This document shows, piece by piece, positions 49,232-60,443 of a stretch of 64,000 bases of DNA. Within the stretch, counting starts at the first letter, position 1. Every line of letters starts with the position of its first letter. The stretch is from assembly GCF_030651625.1 (NCBI RefSeq), contig NZ_JAUSCF010000031.1, forward strand, positions 1 through 64,000. The letters are read 5' to 3'. A program made the position numbers and the translations under genes. The notes beneath the pieces were generated by a model. That model was not told the DNA's origin. It saw only the letters and a list, made by a program, of their open reading frames with translations, and searched no databases. Origin of the DNA: Hydrogenophaga sp. (lineage in GTDB: Bacteria > Pseudomonadota > Gammaproteobacteria > Burkholderiales > Burkholderiaceae_C).

Positions 49232-49858
49232 TCAAAGCCCGATCACGACTTTCGGGTTCACGCCTTTTGGCACGCTGTGATCGGCCAGCAGCCAGGCCCT
49301 GTCGGTGTGCCCAGATGCCTCATCGAGCAAGTCACACAAAAACCGTGAGGACGGTCCATCCAGTGCAGCGAACGGTTGGTCCAGCAGAACCACAGGCGTA
49401 TTGGCCGCAAAAGCCGCCACCCACCACACCTTGCGCCGGCTGCCAGTTGAGAGCATGTACAAGGGTTTGGCCAAATGCGGTTCCAGCGAAAAACCCTGGA
49501 CAAGTGGTGCGAAGCGGCGGGTGTCGAAATGAGGAAAGTGCTCGCTCTGGCTCTTCAGAAATTCGTTGGCCGTGATCGCGTTGTGGATGTCCGTTTGGGG
49601 GTCGATCCAGAAGACTTTATGACGATAGGTGCCAGGGTGCTCATCGCATTTGATGCCATCGATGACCAGGCGGCCTGATTGCGGCTGGATGGCACCCGCG
49701 AGCAAGGCCAGCAGCGTGCTTTTTCCGACGCCATCGTCGCCAACCACCACGCTCACACCAGCAGGCACTTGAAAGCTGAGTTGTTCGAACAGCGGCTGCT
49801 GCGGCCAACTGAAACACAGGTCTTCTACCGATAGCATCGTCTTTCGCGATGGGTCCAT
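49232..49858 (-). CDS. Orphan ABC-type ATPase with altered catalytic motifs
   Basis: A 208-residue nucleotide-binding protein with Walker A GDDGVGKST (40-48). The signature that should read LSGGQ is LSTGS (136-140). After Walker B VVLLD (Asp160) the catalytic glutamate is replaced by Gln161. A switch histidine is present (LADHS, His194). An ABC ATPase with Gln at this site is expected to bind ATP but hydrolyse it slowly. No permease gene lies beside it; downstream is a DUF4149 gene on the other strand and upstream is gspB, whose end is 10 bases away. The start MDPSRKT is preferred; an ATG seven codons later is also possible. The cargo is unknown. Confidence 0.75.
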   Translation of the reverse strand: MDPSRKTMLSVEDLCFSWPQQPLFEQLSFQVPAGVSVVVGDDGVGKSTLLALLAGAIQPQSGRLVIDGIKCDEHPGTYRHKVFWIDPQTDIHNAITANEFLKSQSEHFPHFDTRRFAPLVQGFSLEPHLAKPLYMLSTGSRRKVWWVAAFAANTPVVLLDQPFAALDGPSSRFLCDLLDEASGHTDRAWLLADHSVPKGVNPKVVIGL

Positions 49859-49868
49859 CTTCTGCTTT

Positions 49869-50615
49869 TTAGAAGCCAATGCTGTAGCGAGTGCCTTGGA
49901 AGTTGAGCACAGCACTTCGCTGACCGATGGTTTCCACCTGAAGGCCCGGCGCGATCTCATCGCCTTCCTGAATGACCTTGCCGTTGGCGATCAGCGTGCG
50001 TAGTTTCGGGTTGCTGGAGTAGGTGGATCCGCTCACGTTCACCTGAGGTAACTGCGCACGGAGTTCTGGAGACAACTCCGCGAAGCGACGAACCGGCGCT
50101 GCAGGTGGCGCTGTGCCTGCGGTGGCCGCTGGCGTCGTGGCAGGTGCTGCTGGCGCTGCGGGCGTTGATGCGCCTTCTGCGGCTGCAGTGGTGCCAGCAA
50201 CGCTGCCGCTCGCTTGGGTACGTACTGCCCGGGGAGGAGGCGGTGGTGGTGAAGGGGGCGGCGCCAGAATGGGAAGGTCGGGTGCCTGGGTTGTCAATGG
50301 CTCGGATGGTGCAGGCTCCAGCACCGGCGCTTCCGTTGTTGGCGTTGGTGAAGGTGCCGGGCCAGGTACCAAAACGGGCGCGGATGCGGTCACCTGTCGA
50401 TTTTCAGTGGTGGGCCAGAAATACCACCCCACCACCAAAGCCAGTACCAGCAGACCCACCCAGGTGGCGTACGGTGGCAGCCTGGTGCTTTGACGCTGCC
50501 GGTCGCGCTGGAAACTGCCGCTGGGCAGGTTCTGGCTGTGCAGGCTCGGCACGGTCCCGCGTTCGCGCTCTCTTTCGGTGTCTGCGCGTTTGAGCGCATC
50601 AAGAATGTAGGACAT
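49869..50615 (-). CDS. gspB: Type II secretion assembly protein GspB
   Basis: A 248-residue inner-membrane protein with a cytoplasmic start MSYILDALKRADTERERERG typical of GspB, a membrane helix at about 51-67, a long proline- and alanine-rich linker (about 75-175) and a periplasmic GspB domain at the end (AELSPELRAQLPQVNVSGST and IANGKVIQEGDEIAPGLQVE). GspA and GspB help the secretin pass the peptidoglycan layer. It follows gspA after nine bases. No other type II secretion genes (gspC to gspO) are in this window. Confidence 0.88.
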   Translation of the reverse strand: MSYILDALKRADTERERERGTVPSLHSQNLPSGSFQRDRQRQSTRLPPYATWVGLLVLALVVGWYFWPTTENRQVTASAPVLVPGPAPSPTPTTEAPVLEPAPSEPLTTQAPDLPILAPPPSPPPPPPRAVRTQASGSVAGTTAAAEGASTPAAPAAPATTPAATAGTAPPAAPVRRFAELSPELRAQLPQVNVSGSTYSSNPKLRTLIANGKVIQEGDEIAPGLQVETIGQRSAVLNFQGTRYSIGF

Positions 50616-50624
50616 CGGCTTGCC

Positions 50625-52358
50625 TCAGGTGGACGGTGACCTGAGACGGGGCTCGTTCACGCCACTGACCCGGTTGAGTTGCATGAAGGTCATCGGACCG
50701 GCCAGGCCATCGGTTTCCAGACCCTGGCTGCGCTGAAACGCCTCTATTTGGCTTGTCAGGTTGTTTGCAGAAGCGATCGTCGGTTGGCGGGTTGCCAACC
50801 GGTCGAGTTGCTGCCTTAACCAGGCACCTGCCGCACCGGTGTTTCCCTGGCGGAGTTCGCCCTCGTGGCCTGGCGGGAGTTGCCACAGTGTGGTGTAGTC
50901 ACCTCGCCAGATATCGGCGAGCACGCTCAGGGGAAGCAGCCATGTTTCAGAGCCTGCACGAAGAGTGGCTGTGTCTGGCGTGATGGCCGTCAGCAAGGCC
51001 CATCGGTTGTCCTGGCCAGGTAGGTGCAGGGTGAGCACCGCCGGGCGATCCATCTGCCCCAGGCCATGCAGGGTCATGCGGTTGGTCCGGAAACACTGCA
51101 AGTCGAGTCGCAATGCGCTGGCACAAGGGTTGGCGCCGACCAGAGGTCTGTTCCAGAGGGCACCCAGTTCACGCAATCCGGCTGATTCGCTGGTGAGCAA
51201 AGCGCTGGCTGAGGGCAGGCTGCTGGAGGGGGCAGGCGCTTCCGCAGGTGCTGCTGCGGCAAGGCCTGTGCTGCTTGCGTCTGATTGGGTGGGAGCAGCG
51301 CCTGCAGAGGGAGAGTGCGGCGTGGGTGTGGTGGCTGATGGGGCTGCTGTGGGGGAAGGTGCGACTTCAGATGCTGATGTCGGGGCAGTGGTGGTGGCCG
51401 GAGGCACGGGCGACCCTGGCCAGAGCCAGAAAAGGGCGGCGGCGGCCAGGCCTCCACCCAAGGCGCCCAGCAGCAGGTTCTTGGCACCTGCGGTCCATTG
51501 GAGTGCCCGCGTGGGGGCTACCGCAGGGGCGCTCTCGGCGGTTTCAAACACTTCGGCTGCTGCCTTGTTCACCACAGCCTCGTCCACACGGGGCAAGCCA
51601 TTCGCGTAGGCGCCCAGGAGGGAGCGATCGCAGAGCAAGTTGATACGGCGGGGAACGCCGCGCGTGATGGCATGAATGCGCTGCAGGGCGCCCGCAGAAA
51701 ACGGCATCGGGCCACGCAGGCCGCCGATGCCCATGCGGTGCTGGATGTACTGGCTGGTTTCACCTTCGGTGAGTGCGCCCAGGTGAAACCGGGCGATGAC
51801 ACGCTGCGCCAGTTGCTCCAGTTCCGGCCTGGCCACCATTTGGCGGAGTTCGGGCTGTCCGATCAGGATCACCTGTAGCAACTTGCGTTCGGAAGTCTCC
51901 AGGTTGGTCAGCAGCCGAAGTTGCTCCAGCACGTGTGGCGTGAGGTTTTGTGCCTCGTCGATGATCAGAATGTTCTGCTGACCCTTGGCATGGCTTGCCA
52001 GCAGGTACTCGTTGAGCGGATCCAGGTGGTCCTTGATCGTGGGGGGGCCGATGCCCGTGTGCTGGACCGGAATCTGGAATTCATGGCAGATCGTCTTGAG
52101 AAGGTCTGACACCGTCAATTTGGGGTTGAAGATGTAGGCCACCCGGCAGTGCTCGGGCATCTGCTCGAGGAAGCAGCGGCAGATGGTGGTTTTGCCGGCA
52201 CCGATTTCACCGCTGAGCAACACAAACCCGCCACCGCCCCGTATGCCGTACAGCAGATGCGCCAAAGCCTCCCGATGGCGCTCACTCATGAAGAGGTAGT
52301 GCGGATCGGGAGCGATCGAAAAAGGCTCTTGTTTTAGACCAAAGTATTCGGCGTACAT
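50625..52358 (-). CDS. gspA: Type II secretion AAA ATPase GspA/ExeA
   Basis: A 577-residue protein with an N-terminal ExeA-type AAA ATPase (MYAEYFGLKQEPFSIAPDPH, Walker A GEIGAGKT at 50-57, Walker B NILIIDEAQN near 130, then GVPRRINLLCDRSLLGAY). A membrane helix follows at about 285-302 (LLLGALGGGLAAAALFWLW), then a low-complexity Pro/Ala linker and a periplasmic C-terminus ending in a peptidoglycan-binding repeat (IEAFQRSQGLETDGLAGPMT). It uses ATP to help secretin assembly in the cell wall. The ATG MYAEYFG is preferred; upstream residues are unlike the family. Confidence 0.92.
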   Translation of the reverse strand: MYAEYFGLKQEPFSIAPDPHYLFMSERHREALAHLLYGIRGGGGFVLLSGEIGAGKTTICRCFLEQMPEHCRVAYIFNPKLTVSDLLKTICHEFQIPVQHTGIGPPTIKDHLDPLNEYLLASHAKGQQNILIIDEAQNLTPHVLEQLRLLTNLETSERKLLQVILIGQPELRQMVARPELEQLAQRVIARFHLGALTEGETSQYIQHRMGIGGLRGPMPFSAGALQRIHAITRGVPRRINLLCDRSLLGAYANGLPRVDEAVVNKAAAEVFETAESAPAVAPTRALQWTAGAKNLLLGALGGGLAAAALFWLWPGSPVPPATTTAPTSASEVAPSPTAAPSATTPTPHSPSAGAAPTQSDASSTGLAAAAPAEAPAPSSSLPSASALLTSESAGLRELGALWNRPLVGANPCASALRLDLQCFRTNRMTLHGLGQMDRPAVLTLHLPGQDNRWALLTAITPDTATLRAGSETWLLPLSVLADIWRGDYTTLWQLPPGHEGELRQGNTGAAGAWLRQQLDRLATRQPTIASANNLTSQIEAFQRSQGLETDGLAGPMTFMQLNRVSGVNEPRLRSPST

Positions 52359-52435
52359 GCCCGGAGCATACCGGGGCCGAAGTGGGGCGGCAACGGCATC
52401 CGGTTGCTCAGAGCCGGATGCGTTGCGTGGTCTGG

Positions 52436-52984
52436 TCAGGCTGCCAGAGCCATGGAAGGTTTGCTGGCCGATCTCGAGGCTGTTGACACCGTGCATTCGA
52501 TATCCCCAGACAGCTGACCGCCTTCTTCAATCACGACCTTGCCGTAGCGAATCTTGCCTGTGACTTTGCCCGAAGCATAGATCACCAGTTTCTGGCGAAC
52601 CGTCAGGTTGCCGTCGAACACGCCGCGAATTTCTGCAATGTCGATTTCAGCCGAGCCTTTGAACTCGCCTTGTTGTGCAATCTGGATCACACGCGAATCC
52701 ATGGTGGCTTCGACCATGCCTTCCACGACCAGGGTGTCGCAGTCGGTGATTTCCACGCCCTTGAGCTTGATGTTGGGGCCCACGGTGAGTTTGCTGCCAC
52801 CTTCCGGTGCTGTGCTGGTGCTGGCTGTTGCAGAGGCTGGTGTGGTCACCGCAGGTGCCGCCTCAGGTGTCGAGGGAGTCTGCTGCGGCGCGCTGGGAGT
52901 TGCAGCTCCGTAGCGTGGGGTGGCCATTCCACTGCTCAGGGGTTTGGGTTGTTCGGTCTCGCGTTTGCCAAAATGCAGTGCCAT
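52436..52984 (-). CDS. Bactofilin (polymer-forming cytoskeletal protein)
   Basis: A 182-residue bactofilin. A disordered Thr/Pro/Ala N-terminus (about 20-62) precedes the DUF583 beta-helical core at about 65-165. This core includes TVGPNIKLKGVEITDCDTLV, then VEGMVEATMDSRVIQIAQQG, FKGSAEIDIAEIRGVFDGNL and GKVTGKIRYGKVVIEEGGQL. Bactofilins form nucleotide-free filaments at the membrane and organise cell-wall enzymes or stalks. The ATG (MALHFGKRE) follows a perfect GGAGG site. It is in line with gspA and gspB, with a 77-base gap, and divergent from the LuxR-type gene. Confidence 0.9.
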   Translation of the reverse strand: MALHFGKRETEQPKPLSSGMATPRYGAATPSAPQQTPSTPEAAPAVTTPASATASTSTAPEGGSKLTVGPNIKLKGVEITDCDTLVVEGMVEATMDSRVIQIAQQGEFKGSAEIDIAEIRGVFDGNLTVRQKLVIYASGKVTGKIRYGKVVIEEGGQLSGDIECTVSTASRSASKPSMALAA

Positions 52985-53148
52985 GTAGCCTCCTTCAAAA
53001 AGTGAAGCGTCCATGCTAATGATCACGGCGCTTACATTCGCGGCGGTACCGTAAGACCGGTAACGAGATGCACCGCGTAATGCGTTGCCCGAGCAGCGCC
53101 GGTATGCGAAACCCGCTGGTTTGATGCTTTCAGATAGATACTTTCGAC

Positions 53149-53988
53149 ATGCAAAGTCACTGGATCCTGGAGCCAAAGCCATCAACCGGCCTGACGGTGT
53201 CCCTGACGCATGCCGCATCGTTGATGCAAATCCTGGGCATGGGGCATCAGCACGCGGTGGCAGAAGGTTTGCTGGGTCTCCTGCAGGAGCACGTGCCGCT
53301 GGCGCAGTGCACCATCTTTGCCCATGAGGGCACGCGGGCGCCGCGCATCGTTGCGGTGGGTGACAGGTCGCGCACGCAGACGCTGGCCGACATCGCCGAA
53401 GCCTATGTGACGCGCTTCTATCGCCTGGACGGGTGCATGACCGCCATGCGCGAAGAACTGTCTGCGGCACGCAAGGCGGGCATGCAGCATCCCCGCATCG
53501 TGATGCACCGCCAGACCGGCTCAGACATTGCTCATGACGAGTACCGGCACGTGTGCTATGAGCGGCCGCAGGTGGCTGAGCGGCTCGCACTACTGGCCTT
53601 GTTCGAGGGGCGACGGTGGTTGTCCGTGAACCTTTACCGCGGCATCGAGCATGGGCCGTTTGACCCGAGGTCGCTCGATGTGGTGAGTGCGTTTGCACCG
53701 CTGATCGTTCACGCCGTGCGCTTGCACCACACCGGGCAAAGCGTGAATCAGGAACTGGGGGACCTTTTGCTGGCGCGCCTGAGGCTACGTCATCCCTACC
53801 TCACCCCGCGCGACTGCGATGTCGTTCGGTGCCTGCTGGATGGTCTGAGCACCACAGCCATGGCCGAGCGGCTGGGTCTCACGCTGGCCAGCGCGCGCAC
53901 TTACGTCAAGCGGGTGTACCGAAAGCTGGGGGTGTCTGGCCAGCGGGACCTGATAGGCATGTTGCTGGAGCCAGGCCGGAAGGTCTGA
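53149..53988 (+). CDS. LuxR-family transcriptional regulator
   Basis: A 279-residue regulator. Its C-terminal LuxR-type helix-turn-helix lies at about 216-273 (LTPRDCDVVRCLLDGLSTTA then MAERLGLTLASARTYVKRVY). The N-terminal 200 residues are alpha/beta but show no convincing acyl-homoserine-lactone-binding or receiver motif, so the signal is unknown. The start is ATG MQSHWILEP. It is divergent from the bactofilin and in line with an FAD monooxygenase gene. A near-perfect 20-bp palindrome six bases after its stop is a candidate site for this protein. Confidence 0.85.
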   Translation: MQSHWILEPKPSTGLTVSLTHAASLMQILGMGHQHAVAEGLLGLLQEHVPLAQCTIFAHEGTRAPRIVAVGDRSRTQTLADIAEAYVTRFYRLDGCMTAMREELSAARKAGMQHPRIVMHRQTGSDIAHDEYRHVCYERPQVAERLALLALFEGRRWLSVNLYRGIEHGPFDPRSLDVVSAFAPLIVHAVRLHHTGQSVNQELGDLLLARLRLRHPYLTPRDCDVVRCLLDGLSTTAMAERLGLTLASARTYVKRVYRKLGVSGQRDLIGMLLEPGRKV

Positions 53989-53993
53989 CTACC

Positions 53994-54013
53994 ATGTCTC
54001 CATATGGGGACAT
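53994..54013. promoter_or_regulatory. 20-bp palindrome upstream of the FAD monooxygenase
   Basis: ATGTCTCCATATGGGGACAT reads as two 10-bp arms with a single mismatched pair. It has the length and symmetry of a LuxR-type operator and lies 80 bases before the monooxygenase start, next to the stop of the LuxR-type gene. Binding by that regulator is inferred. Confidence 0.5.
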
Positions 54014-54093
54014 TGTGGGTGGACGCGGCACATAGACTGACGAGTCTGTGGCGGCGGTTTTCGTCCGCATCCAAACAAATTCCCGAGGTCTCC

Positions 54094-55794
54094 ATGCACC
54101 TTCCTCATGCCGAACCCCGTTCATCGATTTACTACCGCTACCAGGTTTTTGAGCCCTGGCTGCCTTCGCAGCACGCCGGGCAGCAGTCCCACCGTGTGGT
54201 GGTGGCAGGCGCGGGGCCGATTGGTCTGGTGACGGCGCTTGCACTGGCGCACCAGGGGGTGCCATGTGTGGTGATCGAGTCGGAACGGCAGGTGTGCGAA
54301 GGCAGCCGGGCAATCGTGTTCACGCGGCGGTCGATGGAAATACTGCAGCAGGTGGGGGTGGCCGCAGAGGTGTCTGCACACGGCTTGCCCTGGCGGTTCG
54401 GCAACTCGTTCTACCGGGGAGAGCGCGTGTTCCGCATGGAGGCACCCCATGACCCGGACGACCGCTTCTTCCCCATGATCAACCTTCAGCAGCAGTTTCT
54501 GGAGCAATATCTGGTGGACGCAGCGCGCCAGCATCCGCTGATCGATTTGCGTTGGGGCAATCGGGTGATGGCGGTGGCCCAGGATGCGCAAAGTGCCAGT
54601 CTGGAGGTCGACACGCCCGAGGGGCCGTACACGCTGCGCGCGGACTGGCTGGTCGCGGCCGACGGGGCCCGCTCCGCCATTCGCAGTTTGATGGAACTGA
54701 AGCTGGAAGGGGCTTCCTACGAAGGCCGCTTCGTGATCGCCGACATCCGCATCGATCTGCCGCTGCCTACCGAGCGGCTCGCCTACTTCGACCCCGACTG
54801 GAATCCGGGCAACACCATCCTCATGCACCGGGAGCCACATGGCATCTGGCGGGTGGACTACCAGTTGCCGCCCGGCGAAGACCCTGAAGACGCCTTGAAA
54901 CCGGCGTCATTGAAGGCGCGCATCGATGCGCAACTGGCCATGATCGGCCATGCGGGTGTGCCCTGGGAAATGGACTGGTGCTCGGTGTATTCGGCCCGCG
55001 CGCTCACGCTGCCGGACTATGTACACGGCCGTGTGCTGTTCGTGGGCGATGCGGCGCACCTGCTGCCCATTTTTGGCGTTCGCGGCGCCAACACGGGTTT
55101 TCAGGATGCGCAAGGCCTGGCTTGGCGCCTGGCACTGGTGGTCAAGGGCGTCTCACCAGAAAAGCTGCTGAACACCTACAGCAGCGAACGCGTGGCGGCC
55201 GCGCGTGAAATCATTGACGAAGCGGGCAAAAGCACCCGCTTCATGACACCACCCACCCGGGGTTTTCGCCTGCTGCGAGATGCCGTGCTGTCCCTTTCCT
55301 TGAGTGAAGCCTTCGTGAGGCCGCTGTACCACTGGCGCACCTCGCGTCCGCACGAATACACACATTCCCCCGCCAACAGCGCAGACGACGACAACGCTTC
55401 TTTCAATGCAGGGCCAGGCCACGGCGCGCCGCCCCGGAACGTGCAGATGGCGGCCGACGATTACCTGCTCGACCACCTGGCTCACCACTTTGCCTTGCTC
55501 TATTTCACGGACGCAGATGCCATGCCGGAGGACGTTCTGGCGACCGTGCGCGAAGCACGGGACCTTGGCCTTCCGCTGCGCGTGGTCGCAGTGGGCGGTG
55601 CTGCGCCTGTGTCTGATGCCGATGAGACGCTGAACGATGCCAGTGGACATTTGCGTGAGCGATACGGTGTGTCCACCAGCGGCGCTGCGTATCTGCTGCG
55701 ACCCGACCACCATGTCTGTGCACGCTGGACGCATCTGGAAGCCACACGCCTGCGCGCTGCGCTTGTCAATGCAGCCAGCCTGCAAGGAGCCTGA
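54094..55794 (+). CDS. FAD-dependent aromatic monooxygenase
   Basis: A 566-residue flavoprotein hydroxylase of the PHBH/MhpA type. The FAD loop is VVVAGAGPIGLVTALALAHQG (GxGxxG near residues 36-56), the NADPH/FAD DG motif is DGARSAIRS, and the late GD motif is LFVGDAAHLLPIFGVRGANT followed by GFQDA. A C-terminal thioredoxin-like domain of the type in MhpA-like hydroxylases appears at about 455-560. Such enzymes hydroxylate phenolic rings with O2 and NADPH; the substrate here is not determinable. The start is ATG MHLPHAEP. A DUF2783 gene follows after two bases. Confidence 0.9.
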   Translation: MHLPHAEPRSSIYYRYQVFEPWLPSQHAGQQSHRVVVAGAGPIGLVTALALAHQGVPCVVIESERQVCEGSRAIVFTRRSMEILQQVGVAAEVSAHGLPWRFGNSFYRGERVFRMEAPHDPDDRFFPMINLQQQFLEQYLVDAARQHPLIDLRWGNRVMAVAQDAQSASLEVDTPEGPYTLRADWLVAADGARSAIRSLMELKLEGASYEGRFVIADIRIDLPLPTERLAYFDPDWNPGNTILMHREPHGIWRVDYQLPPGEDPEDALKPASLKARIDAQLAMIGHAGVPWEMDWCSVYSARALTLPDYVHGRVLFVGDAAHLLPIFGVRGANTGFQDAQGLAWRLALVVKGVSPEKLLNTYSSERVAAAREIIDEAGKSTRFMTPPTRGFRLLRDAVLSLSLSEAFVRPLYHWRTSRPHEYTHSPANSADDDNASFNAGPGHGAPPRNVQMAADDYLLDHLAHHFALLYFTDADAMPEDVLATVREARDLGLPLRVVAVGGAAPVSDADETLNDASGHLRERYGVSTSGAAYLLRPDHHVCARWTHLEATRLRAALVNAASLQGA

Positions 55795-55796
55795 CC

Positions 55797-55988
55797 ATGA
55801 ATCCATCTCAAGCCCTCACCATATCTGGCCTGGAACAGGTCTACGACGCACTCGCCATCGCCATTGATGCGGCTGGCCCGGAGAAAACCGAGCTGTTTCT
55901 GGTCAAGCTGGCCTTGCTGAACGCCAATGCACTGTCCGAACCGGCGCTGTTTCAGGCGCACATTGAGGCAGCGCTCAAGGACCTCTGA
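55797..55988 (+). CDS. DUF2783 small protein
   Basis: A 63-residue protein (ISGLEQVYDALAIAIDAAGP, then EKTELFLVKLALLNANALSE) that matches DUF2783, an all-helical family of unknown function. To my knowledge it is usually found directly beside FAD-dependent monooxygenases in Burkholderiales, as here, with two bases between the stop and this ATG. An AAGGAG site lies in the end of the monooxygenase gene. It may be a partner or stability factor for that enzyme; that is an inference from context. It ends convergent with the GyrI-like gene. Confidence 0.8.
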   Translation: MNPSQALTISGLEQVYDALAIAIDAAGPEKTELFLVKLALLNANALSEPALFQAHIEAALKDL

Positions 55989-55991
55989 GAG

Positions 55992-56600
55992 TCAACTCAT
56001 GGGTTGGCGAAGAATCGTTTTCCACTTCTTCGGGTCCCCGCGCCGCACGTCACTCAAATAGATTTCGTGGTGCTTTCCACGGAGGCTGGATTTGGCGCCG
56101 ATGAAAGCATGCAGGCGTTCTATGGCCGGTCCCTCTTCAGAAAACGGGCCCACGTGCAGGATCTGGGCGCAGCGGCCTTCAGAGAAGTGTTCCAGGCGCA
56201 GCTGGTCTACACCGGGCAGTTTCTTCTTTCTCAGCACGTCGCCAATGGCTTCGTGAATCATTTCATCGGGCACGAAGGCGGGTTGCACAATCATCATGGT
56301 CCACTCCCATTTCGCCTTGTCGCCCGCTGTGAAAGCGGCCATGTCGTCGGCCCACCAGAGCCCCTCGAGTGGCATGACGGCATAGTCCAGCGCCATTGGC
56401 CCCTTCTTGACCATGAACTTGGCGGCATAGGAGACGGCGAACAGCGCTTGCACCGCCTCAGCGTACGCTGGCGCTGTGTTGGGATCGCCTTGACCATCAA
56501 TCATCAGGAATTTCAGCTCGGGCACATCCACCTGCACGACCGCATTCGAGCTCGCCTGATACAGGTCTTTCAGGTCTTTCTTGAGGTCAATCTGGGCCAT
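55992..56600 (-). CDS. GyrI-like small-molecule-binding domain protein
   Basis: A 202-residue protein with the GyrI-like (SHS2/effector-binding) fold in stand-alone form: VVQVDVPELKFLMIDGQGDP, then APAYAEAVQALFAVSYAAKF and MVKKGPMALDYAVMPLEGLW, followed by LEHFSEGRCAQILHVGPFSE near the end. The family binds drugs or other small ligands; some members hydrolyse cyclopropanoids, but activity here is unknown. There is no HTH domain, so it is not a transcription factor. ATG MAQIDLKK follows an AGGAG site. It is divergent from ygiQ. Confidence 0.82.
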   Translation of the reverse strand: MAQIDLKKDLKDLYQASSNAVVQVDVPELKFLMIDGQGDPNTAPAYAEAVQALFAVSYAAKFMVKKGPMALDYAVMPLEGLWWADDMAAFTAGDKAKWEWTMMIVQPAFVPDEMIHEAIGDVLRKKKLPGVDQLRLEHFSEGRCAQILHVGPFSEEGPAIERLHAFIGAKSSLRGKHHEIYLSDVRRGDPKKWKTILRQPMS

Positions 56601-56814
56601 GGGCACTCCTGGGGACGCCAATGTGGATGTCAAAGCTGCCGTCTGGCTGGTAGCTAGAAGTCTGCAAGAACGGCCTTTTTCAGTGCGGTGCGGGTCCCAA
56701 AGGCTTGCCGTCCGGCGGTTTACGCTCCCATCGCCACGGCCGAGCCAGCACCACACCCGCCACCAAGGTTGATGGCCAGCACCTACACTTGCGGGTTCTC
56801 CCTTGATTGTCTCC

Positions 56815-59313
<2,499 letters not shown>

Positions 59314-59429
59314 GGTTTGTGCTGAGCGCCTGAGGTCGGCCATAACCACGACTTTGGCAATCTTCGGAAGAGAGTTTTCAACGTTCTAGTTCACAGGACG
59401 TCGGCTAGCGCATTTGAATGTTGGGCGCA

Positions 59430-59903
59430 CTATTGAACTACGGCGAATGACATAAGGGCCTCTAAGCGCTGAATAGCTATTTGCCGCTTTTCAACTTCAT
59501 CTTTGTGGTTGATCCCAATGTATTGCGCCAGCATGTAGGTTTTGACTTCCAATTCGGGAAGGATGATGTTTACTCCCTCCGGATAGAAGTATTGCCTCCA
59601 GGCTTCGTCATATTGATCTCTTTGATTTCCATTTAACATATTTCGCAAGCTGTAAATAGCTCGCTCATGCTTGGGGAATGCCTCTTTCAGGAGATCATAG
59701 CCGCTGCCAGGCTCAGCTGGAACATTGCTTCTAAGAGTTGCAATCTCACTCACAAAAGCCTTTCGCAATTCCTCGCTGGCAGCGTTGAACCTAGCCGCGC
59801 GACGGTCCTGATGAGATCTCTGCTTAGCAAGTAAATGGGTGAGGATCGCCCCGATCAGCAGCGACGCCAACGATGCAAGAGATAGCTCTCCAAGGGTGTA
59901 CAT
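59430..59903 (-). CDS. Membrane-anchored protein of unknown function
   Basis: A 157-residue protein with one N-terminal membrane helix (about 8-26, LASLASLLIGAILTHLLA) followed by a charged, mostly helical cytoplasmic region (KQRSHQDRRAARFNAASEEL, then FPKHERAIYSLRNMLNGNQR). No known domain was recognised. The start is the ATG MYTLGEL preceded by GGAGG-like CTCCG complement (CGGAGG upstream region). It is in an AT-richer patch with two or three other small minus-strand genes, unlike the flanking GC-rich genes, suggesting transferred DNA. Confidence 0.65.
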   Translation of the reverse strand: MYTLGELSLASLASLLIGAILTHLLAKQRSHQDRRAARFNAASEELRKAFVSEIATLRSNVPAEPGSGYDLLKEAFPKHERAIYSLRNMLNGNQRDQYDEAWRQYFYPEGVNIILPELEVKTYMLAQYIGINHKDEVEKRQIAIQRLEALMSFAVVQ

Positions 59904-60008
59904 ACGGAGGCTTTCTAGTGATCTAGCGCAAGGCTTGAGCGGCGAGTTGAGTCGGCGCAAAGCATCGACATAGCCACCACGTCTGCGAGCGCTTGATAGT
60001 GCTTGATA

Positions 60009-60281
60009 TTATTCCTGCACGAACCCGATTTGCGATTTTTCAGACGCTGACACGCAAAGCTTGACGTAGCGGTGTGGAATGGAAATCTCAGCCTCGAACG
60101 AAGAGCCGTCCTCGTTGGTGCTTGTAGCCACCATCACGAAGTAGGGACCATCAGGATACACCCTTTGGCAGTAGATGTATTTCCCAACAAGCCCGTCTCT
60201 TGCATATGGCGCCAGCGCCTCACTGAGGTCATTCCATGCTTGCTCGGTCAGAAGAACGCCGAACACTTTGTTGTTTTTCAT
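60009..60281 (-). CDS. Small protein of unknown function
   Basis: A 90-residue protein, not recognised. It has no signal peptide or membrane segment and reads as a compact alpha/beta domain (VFGVLLTEQAWNDLSEALAP, then GPYFVMVATSTNEDGSSFEA and EISIPHRYVKLCV). An AGAGGA site stands about eight bases before the ATG. It lies 105 bases upstream of the membrane-anchored gene on the same strand, so the two may form an operon. Base composition is lower in GC than the core genes. Confidence 0.6.
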   Translation of the reverse strand: MKNNKVFGVLLTEQAWNDLSEALAPYARDGLVGKYIYCQRVYPDGPYFVMVATSTNEDGSSFEAEISIPHRYVKLCVSASEKSQIGFVQE

Positions 60282-60443
60282 AAATGGTCCTCTAAAATCC
60301 TAATTCTTGTTGCCCATGTCCTGATGTTTGTTTGAAACAACTTAATGCAGTTCAAGCTTTTATTAAATATTTTAACTAATGCGTGTTGTCATTTGTCGAA
60401 GTTCATGTTCGACAATTGGCGAATAGTTGATTTGTCGATCTGG

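Noticed and set aside
53047..53062. Short inverted repeat TACCG-6-CGGTA between bactofilin and LuxR-type genes
   Set aside because: Only five-base arms; expected by chance and weaker than the 20-bp palindrome downstream.
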